Source: a bacterium
Lineage (GTDB): Bacteria; Planctomycetota; J058; JAJDCP01
Assembly (NCBI GenBank): GCA_030428695.1
Contig: JAUIEM010000233.1
Location: 1 to 15,560 of the forward strand
Reading direction: 5' to 3'
DNA: 15,560 nucleotides
The position numbers and the translations under genes were made by a program. Below the pieces are notes generated by a model, which was given only the letters and a program-made list of their open reading frames with translations, was not told where the DNA came from and did no database searches. How positions within the stretch are numbered: position 1 is the stretch's first letter; the number at the start of each line of letters is the position of its first letter. Positions 1 to 6,485 of this stretch are shown piece after piece.

Positions 1-1920
1 CTGCCGGTCGTGCTGATCGCGGTCCTCGCGGTCAGCCTGGTCGAGGCCTTCCTGATCCTGCCCGCGCACCTCGCCCACTCGCTGCACGGCGTCGACATCC
101 GCAAGAAGAACCGGCTGCGGCGGAAGGTCGAGGCGCTGCTCGAGTGGACCCGGCAGAAGGTCGTCGGACGCACCGTCGACGCGATGGTCCGCCACCGCTT
201 CGCCGGCCTCGCGCTGGTCATCCTGATCTTCCTCGGCGCGGTCGGCACGCTGGCCGGCGGCCTGATCAAGTTCGAGGCCTTCCCGGACGTCGAGGGAGAC
301 GTCGCCGTCGCCCGCCTGCTGTTGCCCCAGGGCACGCCCGTCGAGCGCACCGGGCAGGTCGTCGCCCGGCTGACCGACGCGCTGGACAGAGTCAACGCGG
401 CCTTCGCCGCACGCCAGCCGGAGGGGCAGGAGCTGATCCAGGCCTTCAGCGTGCAGTTCGGGGTCAACCAGGACGCCCTGGAGAGCGGCGCCCACGTCGC
501 GACCGTCAGCGCCGACCTGCTCGGCGGCGATGTCCGCGACGCGGGCATGGACGAGATCCTCAACCGCTGGCGCGCCGAGGTCGGCGAGCTTCCCGATGTG
601 CTCGCCCTGAACTTCACCGAGCCGGCGCTCGGTCCGACCGGCTACCCGGTCGAGGTGCGGCTCAAGGGGGCCGGCCTCGAGCAGCTCAAGCAGGCCGCCG
701 GCCAGATGGCGGCCTGGTTCGCGCAGTTCGCCGGCGTCTACGACCTCAGCGACGACCTGCGGCCCGGCAAGCCCGAGCTGCGGGTGCGGCTGCGCGAGGG
801 CGCGCTGTCCCTCGGCCTGACCGCGCGCCAGGTCGCCTCGCAGCTGCGGGCGGGCCTGCTCGGCCAGAAGGTCTCCGAGGTGCAGGTCGGCCCCGAGACC
901 TACGAGATCGAGGTCCGGGTCGCGGCGGCCGACCGCGCGGACGACGCCGACCTCGAAGGCTTCTACGTCACCCTGCCCGACGGCGCGCAGATGCCGCTGA
1001 CCGCGATCGCGAGCCTCGAGCGCACCCGAAGCTACGGCCGCATCGCCCGGGTCGACGGACGCCGCACCGTCACCCTGATCGGCAACGCCGATCCGGCGCG
1101 GGCCAACGTCAGCGAGCTGATCCGCACGATGCGACGCGAGCTCGAGCCCGAGCTGCGCGCGCAGTTCCCGGGGCTCGAGCTGTCGATCGAGGGGGAGACC
1201 GCCGAGGGCAACAAGACCAGCGCCTCGATGGCGCGCGGCTTCCTGCTCGGCCTGATCGGGATCTTCTGCTTGCTGAGCTTTCAGTTCCGCAGCTACATCG
1301 AGCCGCTGGTCGTGATGACCGCGATCCCGCTGTGCCTGGTCGGCGTGATCGCCGGCCACTTCGTGATGGGGCTCAACCTCACGCTCCCGAGCATGGTCGG
1401 CTTCGTCTCGCTGTCCGGGGTGGTCGTCAACGACTCGATCCTGCTCGTCGAGTTCATCAAAATCCATCGGCGCCGCGGGATGCCGGTGCCGAAGGCGGCC
1501 TGCGCGGCGAGCCGGGCGCGCTTCCGGGCGGTCCTCCTGACCTCGCTGACGACGGTCGCGGGCATGGTGCCCCTGCTGTCGGAGACCAGCACCCAGGCGC
1601 AGATCCTGATCCCGCTGGCGACGAGCATCGTCTTCGGGCTGTCGGCCTCGACGCTGCTGGTGCTGTTCGTCGTGCCGGCGAGCTACGCAGCGCTCTCCGA
1701 CCTCGGGCTGGTGACGGCGGTCGAGGAGGATGAGGAGGACGTGCAGGAGACGGAGGACACGTCCGCTTCCGACGCGCCCGAGGCCCCGGAGGGCCCCGAG
1801 GAGCCCGATGCCACGCCGCGGGAACGCCCGGCGCCTGCGGAAGAAGCGCCAGCCGAGCCAGCTGCGGCGGAAGGATCGGGCCCGCACGAAGACGAGGGGG
1901 ACGGCGCACCCGAGGGTTGA
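1..1920 (+). CDS. RND efflux transporter permease, C-terminal part (5' end outside window)
   Basis: This is the distal part of a resistance-nodulation-division inner-membrane permease of the AcrB/HAE-1 type, which uses the proton gradient to export substrates through a tripartite pump. The frame is open from base 1, so the N-terminal half is missing; 639 residues are visible. It begins in a hydrophobic helix followed by a short amphipathic linker. A further helix (about residues 66-88) then leads into the second periplasmic porter region, which starts near FEAFPDVEGD. The last membrane block runs from about 410 to 565 and contains the family-typical GVVVNDSILLVEFI segment on helix 10/11. The final 66 residues (bases 1720-1917) are an acidic, Pro/Glu/Ala-rich tail with no recognisable domain, which is unusual for the family. 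The stop is TGA. The next gene converges on it after 16 bases. Substrate cannot be inferred, because no adaptor or outer-membrane partner is visible. Confidence 0.93.
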   Translation: MPVVLIAVLAVSLVEAFLILPAHLAHSLHGVDIRKKNRLRRKVEALLEWTRQKVVGRTVDAMVRHRFAGLALVILIFLGAVGTLAGGLIKFEAFPDVEGDVAVARLLLPQGTPVERTGQVVARLTDALDRVNAAFAARQPEGQELIQAFSVQFGVNQDALESGAHVATVSADLLGGDVRDAGMDEILNRWRAEVGELPDVLALNFTEPALGPTGYPVEVRLKGAGLEQLKQAAGQMAAWFAQFAGVYDLSDDLRPGKPELRVRLREGALSLGLTARQVASQLRAGLLGQKVSEVQVGPETYEIEVRVAAADRADDADLEGFYVTLPDGAQMPLTAIASLERTRSYGRIARVDGRRTVTLIGNADPARANVSELIRTMRRELEPELRAQFPGLELSIEGETAEGNKTSASMARGFLLGLIGIFCLLSFQFRSYIEPLVVMTAIPLCLVGVIAGHFVMGLNLTLPSMVGFVSLSGVVVNDSILLVEFIKIHRRRGMPVPKAACAASRARFRAVLLTSLTTVAGMVPLLSETSTQAQILIPLATSIVFGLSASTLLVLFVVPASYAALSDLGLVTAVEEDEEDVQETEDTSASDAPEAPEGPEEPDATPRERPAPAEEAPAEPAAAEGSGPHEDEGDGAPEG

Positions 1921-1936
1921 CCCGGGCGGCGCGCCG

Positions 1937-2143
1937 TCAGCTCCACCAGTCGACGAACTCGTCGAAGTCGATCGTGCCGTTGCCGTCGGTGTCGATCGCG
2001 TCGAAGCCGACGGTGAGCTCCTCGTCGCTCATGTCCGCGTCGAGGGTGCGCATCAGCTCGGCGAACTCGGCCCGGTCGATGCGCCCGTTCTTGTCGCGGT
2101 CGAAATGGTCGAACTCCTCGCGGATCTGCTCGCGGTCCATCAT
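1937..2143 (-). CDS. Small EF-hand calcium-binding protein
   Basis: A 68-residue protein made almost entirely of one EF-hand pair, like half of a calmodulin. Loop 1 is residues 15-26 (DRDKNGRIDRAE) and loop 2 is 51-62 (DTDGNGTIDFDE). Both have Asp at positions 1, 3 and 9, Asn at 5, Gly at 6, Ile at 8 and Glu at 12, so both should bind Ca2+. There is no signal peptide or membrane segment, so it is probably cytosolic; its target is unknown. It follows the membrane-protein gene at 2150-2713 with only 6 bases between stop and start, and its AGGAGG ribosome site overlaps that gene's stop codon, so the two are probably one operon. Two ATG codons lie in tandem. The AGGAGG is only 1 base before the first and 4 before the second (start at 2140), so the second is the likelier initiator. 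Confidence 0.85.
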   Translation of the reverse strand: MMDREQIREEFDHFDRDKNGRIDRAEFAELMRTLDADMSDEELTVGFDAIDTDGNGTIDFDEFVDWWS

Positions 2144-2149
2144 CCCTCC

Positions 2150-2713
2150 TCAGCGCCCCTGCAGCAGGCGCTCCCCGCGCACGGTCCGCAGGCAGGTGTT
2201 GTAGCGGGGATCGACGTGCACCAGCCGCGCCTCCCGCAGCAGCGCGACGGTGCGCGTGAACTCGCCTCGGCCGACGTGGCTCGGACGTAGCTCATCGAGG
2301 TCGACGGCCTCCTTGCTCGACCGCAGGATGTCCTCGGCCAGGGCGATCTGCCCCTGCCCTCCGGACATCCTGAGCGCAGAAGCGAGGACCTTGAGGTTGC
2401 GGCGCAGGAAGACCGGCGGCACCACGACCGCGAACAGCAGCAGGATCGGATCACGCCGCCCGACCGGCCGCCGGTCCCGGTGCGGGTTGAAGAGGTTGTC
2501 GAGCGGGAAGATCCCGAGCAACACGAAGACCGCCGCGATCGCGATCAACGTGGGACCCGCGGGCAGCCCGCGGGTGGTCAGGAGCATCCACAGCAAGCCC
2601 CCGACGACGACGACCGCCACCGCCGCGAGCACGCAGCCGAGCACGCCGGCGAGCAACTTTTCCTTGCGCAGCTCGGCGAACCGAGCGGTGAGCGCCGCGC
2701 GAACATCGGACAT
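2150..2713 (-). CDS. Hypothetical three-helix membrane protein
   Basis: A protein of 187 residues that I do not recognise. By eye it has three hydrophobic segments, at about 20-46, 54-72 and 88-104. A basic loop (NPHRDRRPVGRRD, about 76-88) lies between the second and third. A soluble C-terminal part of about 80 residues follows, with a helix-helix-strand look (EFTRTVALLREARLVHVDP) that vaguely resembles a winged helix; this is only an impression. The frame is open back to an ATG at 2767, but I chose the ATG at 2711-2713. It has a GAGGGA site upstream, and the 2767 start would lie upstream of the likely promoter at 2740-2745. It is divergent from the gene at 2800 and is followed after 6 bases by the EF-hand gene, with which it is probably cotranscribed. 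Confidence 0.7.
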   Translation of the reverse strand: MSDVRAALTARFAELRKEKLLAGVLGCVLAAVAVVVVGGLLWMLLTTRGLPAGPTLIAIAAVFVLLGIFPLDNLFNPHRDRRPVGRRDPILLLFAVVVPPVFLRRNLKVLASALRMSGGQGQIALAEDILRSSKEAVDLDELRPSHVGRGEFTRTVALLREARLVHVDPRYNTCLRTVRGERLLQGR

Positions 2714-2799
2714 CTCGTCCCTCGATCTCGTAAACCCACAGTATACACGGCTACAGCCGGCTCGCACGGCGACGTATACTGGAGTCGACCGGAGGCCAC
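2714..2799. promoter_or_regulatory. Divergent promoter region with inverted repeat CAGTATAC / GTATACTG
   Basis: This 86-base spacer separates the gene at 2713 (minus) from the gene at 2800 (plus). A perfect 8-bp inverted repeat occupies 2739-2746 and 2774-2781, with 27 bases between the arms. Each arm contains a TATACT hexamer reading outward, plus strand 2775-2780 and minus strand 2745-2740, which suits two back-to-back -10 elements with leaders of roughly 12-20 nt. No convincing -35 hexamer lies 17 bases upstream of either, so an activator may be needed, or the repeat may be an operator. The promoter reading is inference; the repeat itself is directly visible. Confidence 0.5.
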
Positions 2800-3858
2800 A
2801 TGGACGCCGAGCAGGACGTATTGTGGGAAGGCCGCTGCGAGACCTGGCCGGCTTCGCTCTGGCTCTTCACCATCGTGCTCGGCCTCGCGGTCGTGCTGGG
2901 CAGCGGAGGGGTGATCATCCAGCTCCGCTCGCCCTGGTACCACAGCGCGCTCTACGCGGGGGCCGGCCTGTTCTGGTTCTGGCACATCGCCCACTGGCGC
3001 AGCCAGCGCTACCGCATCACCCGCACCACCGTCGAGCGCCGCCAGGGCGTGTTCCGGGAGAGCTCCGAGAGCCTGCCCCGTCGCGAGGACGACCGCTACG
3101 TCGTCAACGGCCACGAGGTCCTGGTCTGGCGGAATGAGAAGGCCGGGCTCCGCGAGCTGCGGCTGATCGGGCTCGCCAAGCCGGAGCTCGCGGCGGATGC
3201 GCTGGCCCGCTCGGGCACCCGGCGCGGGCATTTCCGGCGCGTCGAGGGCATCGTCCGGTTCTACTTCACCTACCCCGTCTACGGGCCCCTGTTCGGAACG
3301 CGGGACATGCTCGCGACGACGGCGGGCTTCGCGGCGTTGGTCGGCCTGATCACGGGGCTCCTGTACCTGTGCTTCCCCGGCAACCTCGTGACCCGGCCCG
3401 TGCTGGTCGGGGCCGCGTGGGCCGTCGGCCTGCTGCTGTTCGTCGCCTTCCTCGGCATCGACCACCTGCGCCGGTCGAGGAACCGTCGCTGGCGCGAGGA
3501 TGCGCACCTGCCGGCGGTGTGTCTGGTGTGGCCCGCGATCCGCGAGTCCGACGGCTGCCGCGGTCTGCTCGGGCTCGGGCAGAGAGCGCTGGTCTTCGTG
3601 CCCGTGCGCCGCCGCTTCCTGCGGCCGGCGACCCTGGAGGTCGAGGCGCGGGAAGAGCGGGCCCTGACCGCCGTCGACCTCGACCGGGAGCCCCAGGCAG
3701 GCAGGCTCCAGGGCTTCCGCCTCGCCCGCGCGCGCTCCGCCGACGTGTTCTTCCGCGCCCGCCTCGAGGCCCTCGCTACCGTGCGCGCCGGGGAGCACGC
3801 CGAGGACCGCGACGACGGTGAGCCGGGCGTAGCGACCGAGGGCCGCCTCAGCGCGTGA
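2800..3858 (+). CDS. Membrane protein with PH-like (bPH2/YdbS-type) segment
   Basis: A 352-residue protein with four likely membrane helices in two pairs, at about 19-41, 47-65, 169-193 and 199-220. Directly after the first pair, residues 70-85 (RYRITRTTVERRQGVF) have the pattern typical of bacterial PH-like domains of the YdbS/YdbT kind, where a membrane hairpin is followed by a small beta-rich domain. The domain appears to run to about 125. The region after about 225 is soluble, basic and unrecognised. A GGAGG site lies 4 bases before the ATG. The last 11 bases, including the TGA, overlap tail-to-tail with the end of the PuuD-like fusion gene on the other strand. Function is unknown; no substrate or partner is suggested by the neighbours. 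Confidence 0.75.
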   Translation: MDAEQDVLWEGRCETWPASLWLFTIVLGLAVVLGSGGVIIQLRSPWYHSALYAGAGLFWFWHIAHWRSQRYRITRTTVERRQGVFRESSESLPRREDDRYVVNGHEVLVWRNEKAGLRELRLIGLAKPELAADALARSGTRRGHFRRVEGIVRFYFTYPVYGPLFGTRDMLATTAGFAALVGLITGLLYLCFPGNLVTRPVLVGAAWAVGLLLFVAFLGIDHLRRSRNRRWREDAHLPAVCLVWPAIRESDGCRGLLGLGQRALVFVPVRRRFLRPATLEVEAREERALTAVDLDREPQAGRLQGFRLARARSADVFFRARLEALATVRAGEHAEDRDDGEPGVATEGRLSA

Positions 3859-5617
3859 AGACCAGGTCCAGCGGCAGGCTCTGCCCCTCTTCGACGGTGA
3901 TCTCGCGCTCGACGGTCCCGAACACCTCGTGCCAGGCCTCGATCGTGTAGGTGCCGGGGGGCAGGTCGGGGATGACGAAGCGCCCGTCGTCGCCGGTGAC
4001 CGCGAAGTAGGGGTGCGGCACGACGGCGAGCCAGGCCCGCATCCAGGGATGCACGCTGCACTTCACCTCGAGCATCATCTCCGCCTCCTTGAAGCGCTTG
4101 CGGAACGAGGTCCCGAAGGAGGCGAGCGGGTCGTTGATGCTGCGGTTGTGCTCGGCGTCGATGCGGACGTTGTGCAGGAAGTTGTCGCTGTTGAGGAACT
4201 CGACGCGCTGGCCGGCCTGGATCGCGACCACCCGCGGGGTGTACAGGCAGCCCTTCTGGTCGAGCACCGCGGTCTCGCGCGGCACTTCGCCCTCCCAGTC
4301 TTCCATCCCCTTCTTCACCCACACCAGCACGTTCTTGATGCGTCCGTCGTCGCGGACCAGCACGTCGGTGTCGTACACCTCCTCGTCGCCGTGGCCGTGC
4401 TCGCAGCCACCCGACATCACGAGCTCCTGGCGCGCGGGCACCGCCCCGTCGAGGGTCACGGTCCCCCCGAGCTCGCCCGGCGCGAGCGGCACCACCACCT
4501 CGCCGGTCTCGGCGGGCGGCGGATCGCCGACCTCGACGCTGTCCGGCGGGGTGTGGCCCGTGTGGGCCGTGTTGCCCGTGTTGCCCGGCACGACGACGGG
4601 TCCCTGGTTGCCGGTGTTCGCGGCCGGGGCGGTGTTCCCTGCGGGGGCGATGTTGCCCCGGTTCGCGGTGTTCCCCGCCGGCTCGACCCAGGCGACGTCG
4701 TCGTCGTCATCGTCGTCATCGTCGCGGGCGCTCGTCACCTGGATCAGCCCCATCCCGAGCAGCGCCGTCGCCAATGCCAGCCACAGCCCGACCGCGCGGC
4801 CCTTGACGTTCATCACGTGCTTGATGCCGGCGCCGAGGGCGATGATCCCGGTCAGCACCAGCCAGGCGTGCCGGTGGCCGTAGGCGAAGGTGAAGTGGTT
4901 GCTGATCATGATGAAGATCAGCGGATAGACGAGGTAGTTGTTGTGGCGCGAGCGCAGCTTGGCCCGCTTGCCGAGCGCGGCGTCGAGCTTGTCCCCCGGC
5001 TCCACCCCCTTCAGCATGCGGCGCATCGAGGGGATGATCACCATCCAGACGTTGCCGACCATCATCGTGCCGATCACCGCGCCGACATGGATGTAGGCAG
5101 CGCGCGCGCTGAGCAGCGAGCAGAGCCCGTAGGCGAGGCCGGCGAAGAGGCCGATGCCGACCACGGCGAAGGCCGCGCCGTGCTGGAGCAGCGGGGTCCG
5201 ACACAGGCCGTCGTAGACCGCCCAGCCGAGGACCATCGAGCCGACCCCGATCAGGACCCCCTGGAGGTAGCTGATATCGGACACGCTCGAGTCGAGCAGG
5301 TACAGCCCGCCGCCGTGGTAGTACACCAGCGAGAGCAGGAAGAAGCCGCTCAGCCAGGTGAAGAAGGCCTCCCACTTGAACCAGTGCAGGGTGCCGCGCA
5401 GCTTCTTCGGGAAGACCGTGGTCTTGACCAGCTGGAAGAACCCGCCGCCGTGGACCATCCAGAGCTCGCCGACCTTCGGATCGTCGGGATCCTCCGGCGG
5501 GACCAGGGCGTCCTCCAGCTCGTTGAACAGGAACGCGTGCCCGATCCAGGCGATGGCCACGATCACGTGTGCCCAGCGAACGATCAGGTGCAGCCATTCC
5601 ATCGCCTGCGGATCCAT
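3848..5617 (-). CDS. PuuD-like membrane domain fused to cupredoxin and beta-sandwich domains
   Basis: A 589-residue multidomain protein. Residues 1 to about 297 resemble the urate oxidase N-terminal (PuuD/Urate_ox_N) membrane domain. They have about eight hydrophobic helices and many membrane-proximal histidines (H10, H17, H27, H56, H78, H177, H225, H241, H248) that could ligate heme. Nine consecutive Asp (299-307) and a low-complexity GNT-rich linker (to about 370) follow. The rest matches the environmental cupredoxin family that ends in a carboxypeptidase-regulatory-like sandwich. Visible type 1 copper ligands are H482 (in LHNV) and C520-x2-H523-x2-M526 (CSVHPWM). The final sandwich (about 535-589) has the PPGTYTIEAWHE hallmark. 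In known PuuD the membrane domain carries a C-terminal cytochrome c, so copper would replace heme as electron carrier; this is inference. I chose the ATG at 5615-5617 for its AAGGGGAG site over the in-frame one at 5719. Urate as substrate is not supported by any purine gene nearby. Confidence 0.85.
   Translation of the reverse strand: MDPQAMEWLHLIVRWAHVIVAIAWIGHAFLFNELEDALVPPEDPDDPKVGELWMVHGGGFFQLVKTTVFPKKLRGTLHWFKWEAFFTWLSGFFLLSLVYYHGGGLYLLDSSVSDISYLQGVLIGVGSMVLGWAVYDGLCRTPLLQHGAAFAVVGIGLFAGLAYGLCSLLSARAAYIHVGAVIGTMMVGNVWMVIIPSMRRMLKGVEPGDKLDAALGKRAKLRSRHNNYLVYPLIFIMISNHFTFAYGHRHAWLVLTGIIALGAGIKHVMNVKGRAVGLWLALATALLGMGLIQVTSARDDDDDDDDDVAWVEPAGNTANRGNIAPAGNTAPAANTGNQGPVVVPGNTGNTAHTGHTPPDSVEVGDPPPAETGEVVVPLAPGELGGTVTLDGAVPARQELVMSGGCEHGHGDEEVYDTDVLVRDDGRIKNVLVWVKKGMEDWEGEVPRETAVLDQKGCLYTPRVVAIQAGQRVEFLNSDNFLHNVRIDAEHNRSINDPLASFGTSFRKRFKEAEMMLEVKCSVHPWMRAWLAVVPHPYFAVTGDDGRFVIPDLPPGTYTIEAWHEVFGTVEREITVEEGQSLPLDLVFTR
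4697..4726 (-). repeat. GAC/GAT trinucleotide tract coding for nine Asp
   Basis: A run of GAC and GAT codons, seen on the plus strand as repeated GTC and ATC triplets. It encodes Asp299-Asp307 directly after the last membrane helix of the PuuD-like fusion. Tracts like this can change length by slippage in whole codons without breaking the frame. Beside it, at about 4550-4690, the linker codes a looser Gly-Asn-Thr repeat. Confidence 0.7.
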
Positions 5618-5821
5618 CGTCTCCCCTTTCCTTTCGACCCCGGGCCGGCCCGCGGATGCTCGCCTGCAGCCGCTGCCTGCCCTGTTCCCCGGCAGCCTGG
5701 CCGGGCGTCTACGCCACACTCCCCGCCCGGCGCCCTGCGGGCGCGATCATCGGGCGGGAGCGCAACATTCTAATGGCAGGCCCCGTCGCCGCCACGTTTA
5801 ACCCCGTTGCTCCGCGACGGG
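5618..5821. other. Intergenic spacer between peroxiredoxin-fold gene and PuuD-like fusion
   Basis: This 204-base spacer lies between two minus-strand genes. Near its upstream end is a small AT-richer patch containing a minus-strand TAGAAT hexamer (5772-5767) that could be a -10 box. I see no good -35 at the expected distance, so an independent promoter for the fusion gene is possible but weakly supported. The ribosome site of the fusion gene is at the downstream end. I found no convincing terminator or small gene here. Confidence 0.35.
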
Positions 5822-6337
5822 TCACAGACCGAGCAGCGGGGACTGATCTTCGGGAGGCCAGGGCGGCGGATGGGCGACGAGCTCTTCGAGCGCCGCGAGG
5901 CAGGCGCGGGCGTGGGCCTCGCCCGAGAACTGCGCGCGGCAACGCGACCGCACCACCCCCTCGACGTCGATCACGAAGCTGATCCGCGGCGGGAGCACGA
6001 AAAAGCGCCGGCCGATGCCGTACCAGCCGTGCACCTCGTGCTCGAGGTCGCTGAGCAGAGCGAAGGGCAGCCGCTCGCGCAGGGCGAGCTCGCGATGCGC
6101 CTCGATCGGGTCCGCGCAGATGCCGAAGACCTCGGCGCCATGCTCGCGCAGCATGCCGTAGGAGGCCCGGAAGGCGAACAGCGCGCGCAGCGAGATCGAG
6201 GAGCGGTCGCTCGGATAGAAGAACAGCACCACGGGCGCCTGGCCACGGTACTCCGAGAGCTGGACGATGCGCCCCAGCTGGTTCGGCAATACGAAATCCG
6301 GCGCCTTCGAGCCGACCCCGAGCAGGCCCGCGACCAT
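5822..6337 (-). CDS. Peroxiredoxin-fold (AhpC/TSA, Bcp-like) protein lacking the peroxidatic cysteine
   Basis: A 171-residue protein with the full Bcp/AhpC-TSA layout: GSKAPDFVLPN near the N-terminus, the VVLFFYPSD strand (37-44), GICADPIEAHRE (72-83), PFALLSDLEHEVHGWYG (91-107), and PPRISFVID (116-124) carrying the conserved active-site Arg (R118). The usual P-x3-T/S-x2-C active site reads P42-S-D-R-S46-S-I-S49, so the catalytic cysteine position is serine, encoded by TCG. Remaining cysteines (C74, C133, C146) are not at the peroxidatic position. It therefore probably does not act as a normal thiol peroxidase, unless another residue serves; structural or regulatory roles are possible. I chose the ATG at 6335-6337 because it has a GGGAG site and starts just before the conserved domain. 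It lies upstream of the PuuD-like fusion on the same strand. Confidence 0.85.
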   Translation of the reverse strand: MVAGLLGVGSKAPDFVLPNQLGRIVQLSEYRGQAPVVLFFYPSDRSSISLRALFAFRASYGMLREHGAEVFGICADPIEAHRELALRERLPFALLSDLEHEVHGWYGIGRRFFVLPPRISFVIDVEGVVRSRCRAQFSGEAHARACLAALEELVAHPPPWPPEDQSPLLGL

Positions 6338-6364
6338 GGAGCACTCCCACAAACTGTGCGGCCC

Positions 6365-6393
6365 ATGGTCGCGACCTTCCTCGTGGCTGTCAA
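6365..6393 (-). promoter_or_regulatory. Possible sigma-70-type promoter for the peroxiredoxin-fold gene
   Basis: On the minus strand a perfect TTGACA (-35, positions 6393-6388) is followed after 17 bases by GACCAT (-10, 6370-6365), which matches the consensus at 3 of 6 positions. Transcription would start near 6358 and give a leader of about 20 nt before the ATG at 6337. The whole divergent spacer to the gene at 6486 is 148 bases. I could not pick out a promoter for the plus-strand gene. Confidence 0.4.
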
Positions 6394-6485
6394 GCGACGA
6401 TCGCGGCCCCTTCGCCGAGAGCTGCACCTGCTCCCGGCACGCGCTTTGCTGCAGGTCCGCCGTGAAACGAGCCGCGGAGCCTCCG

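Noticed and set aside
3929..5773. 614-residue plus-strand ORF
   Set aside because: It is antisense to the PuuD-cupredoxin fusion, rich in His/Asp/Val/Glu from complementary codons, with no domain or ribosome site.
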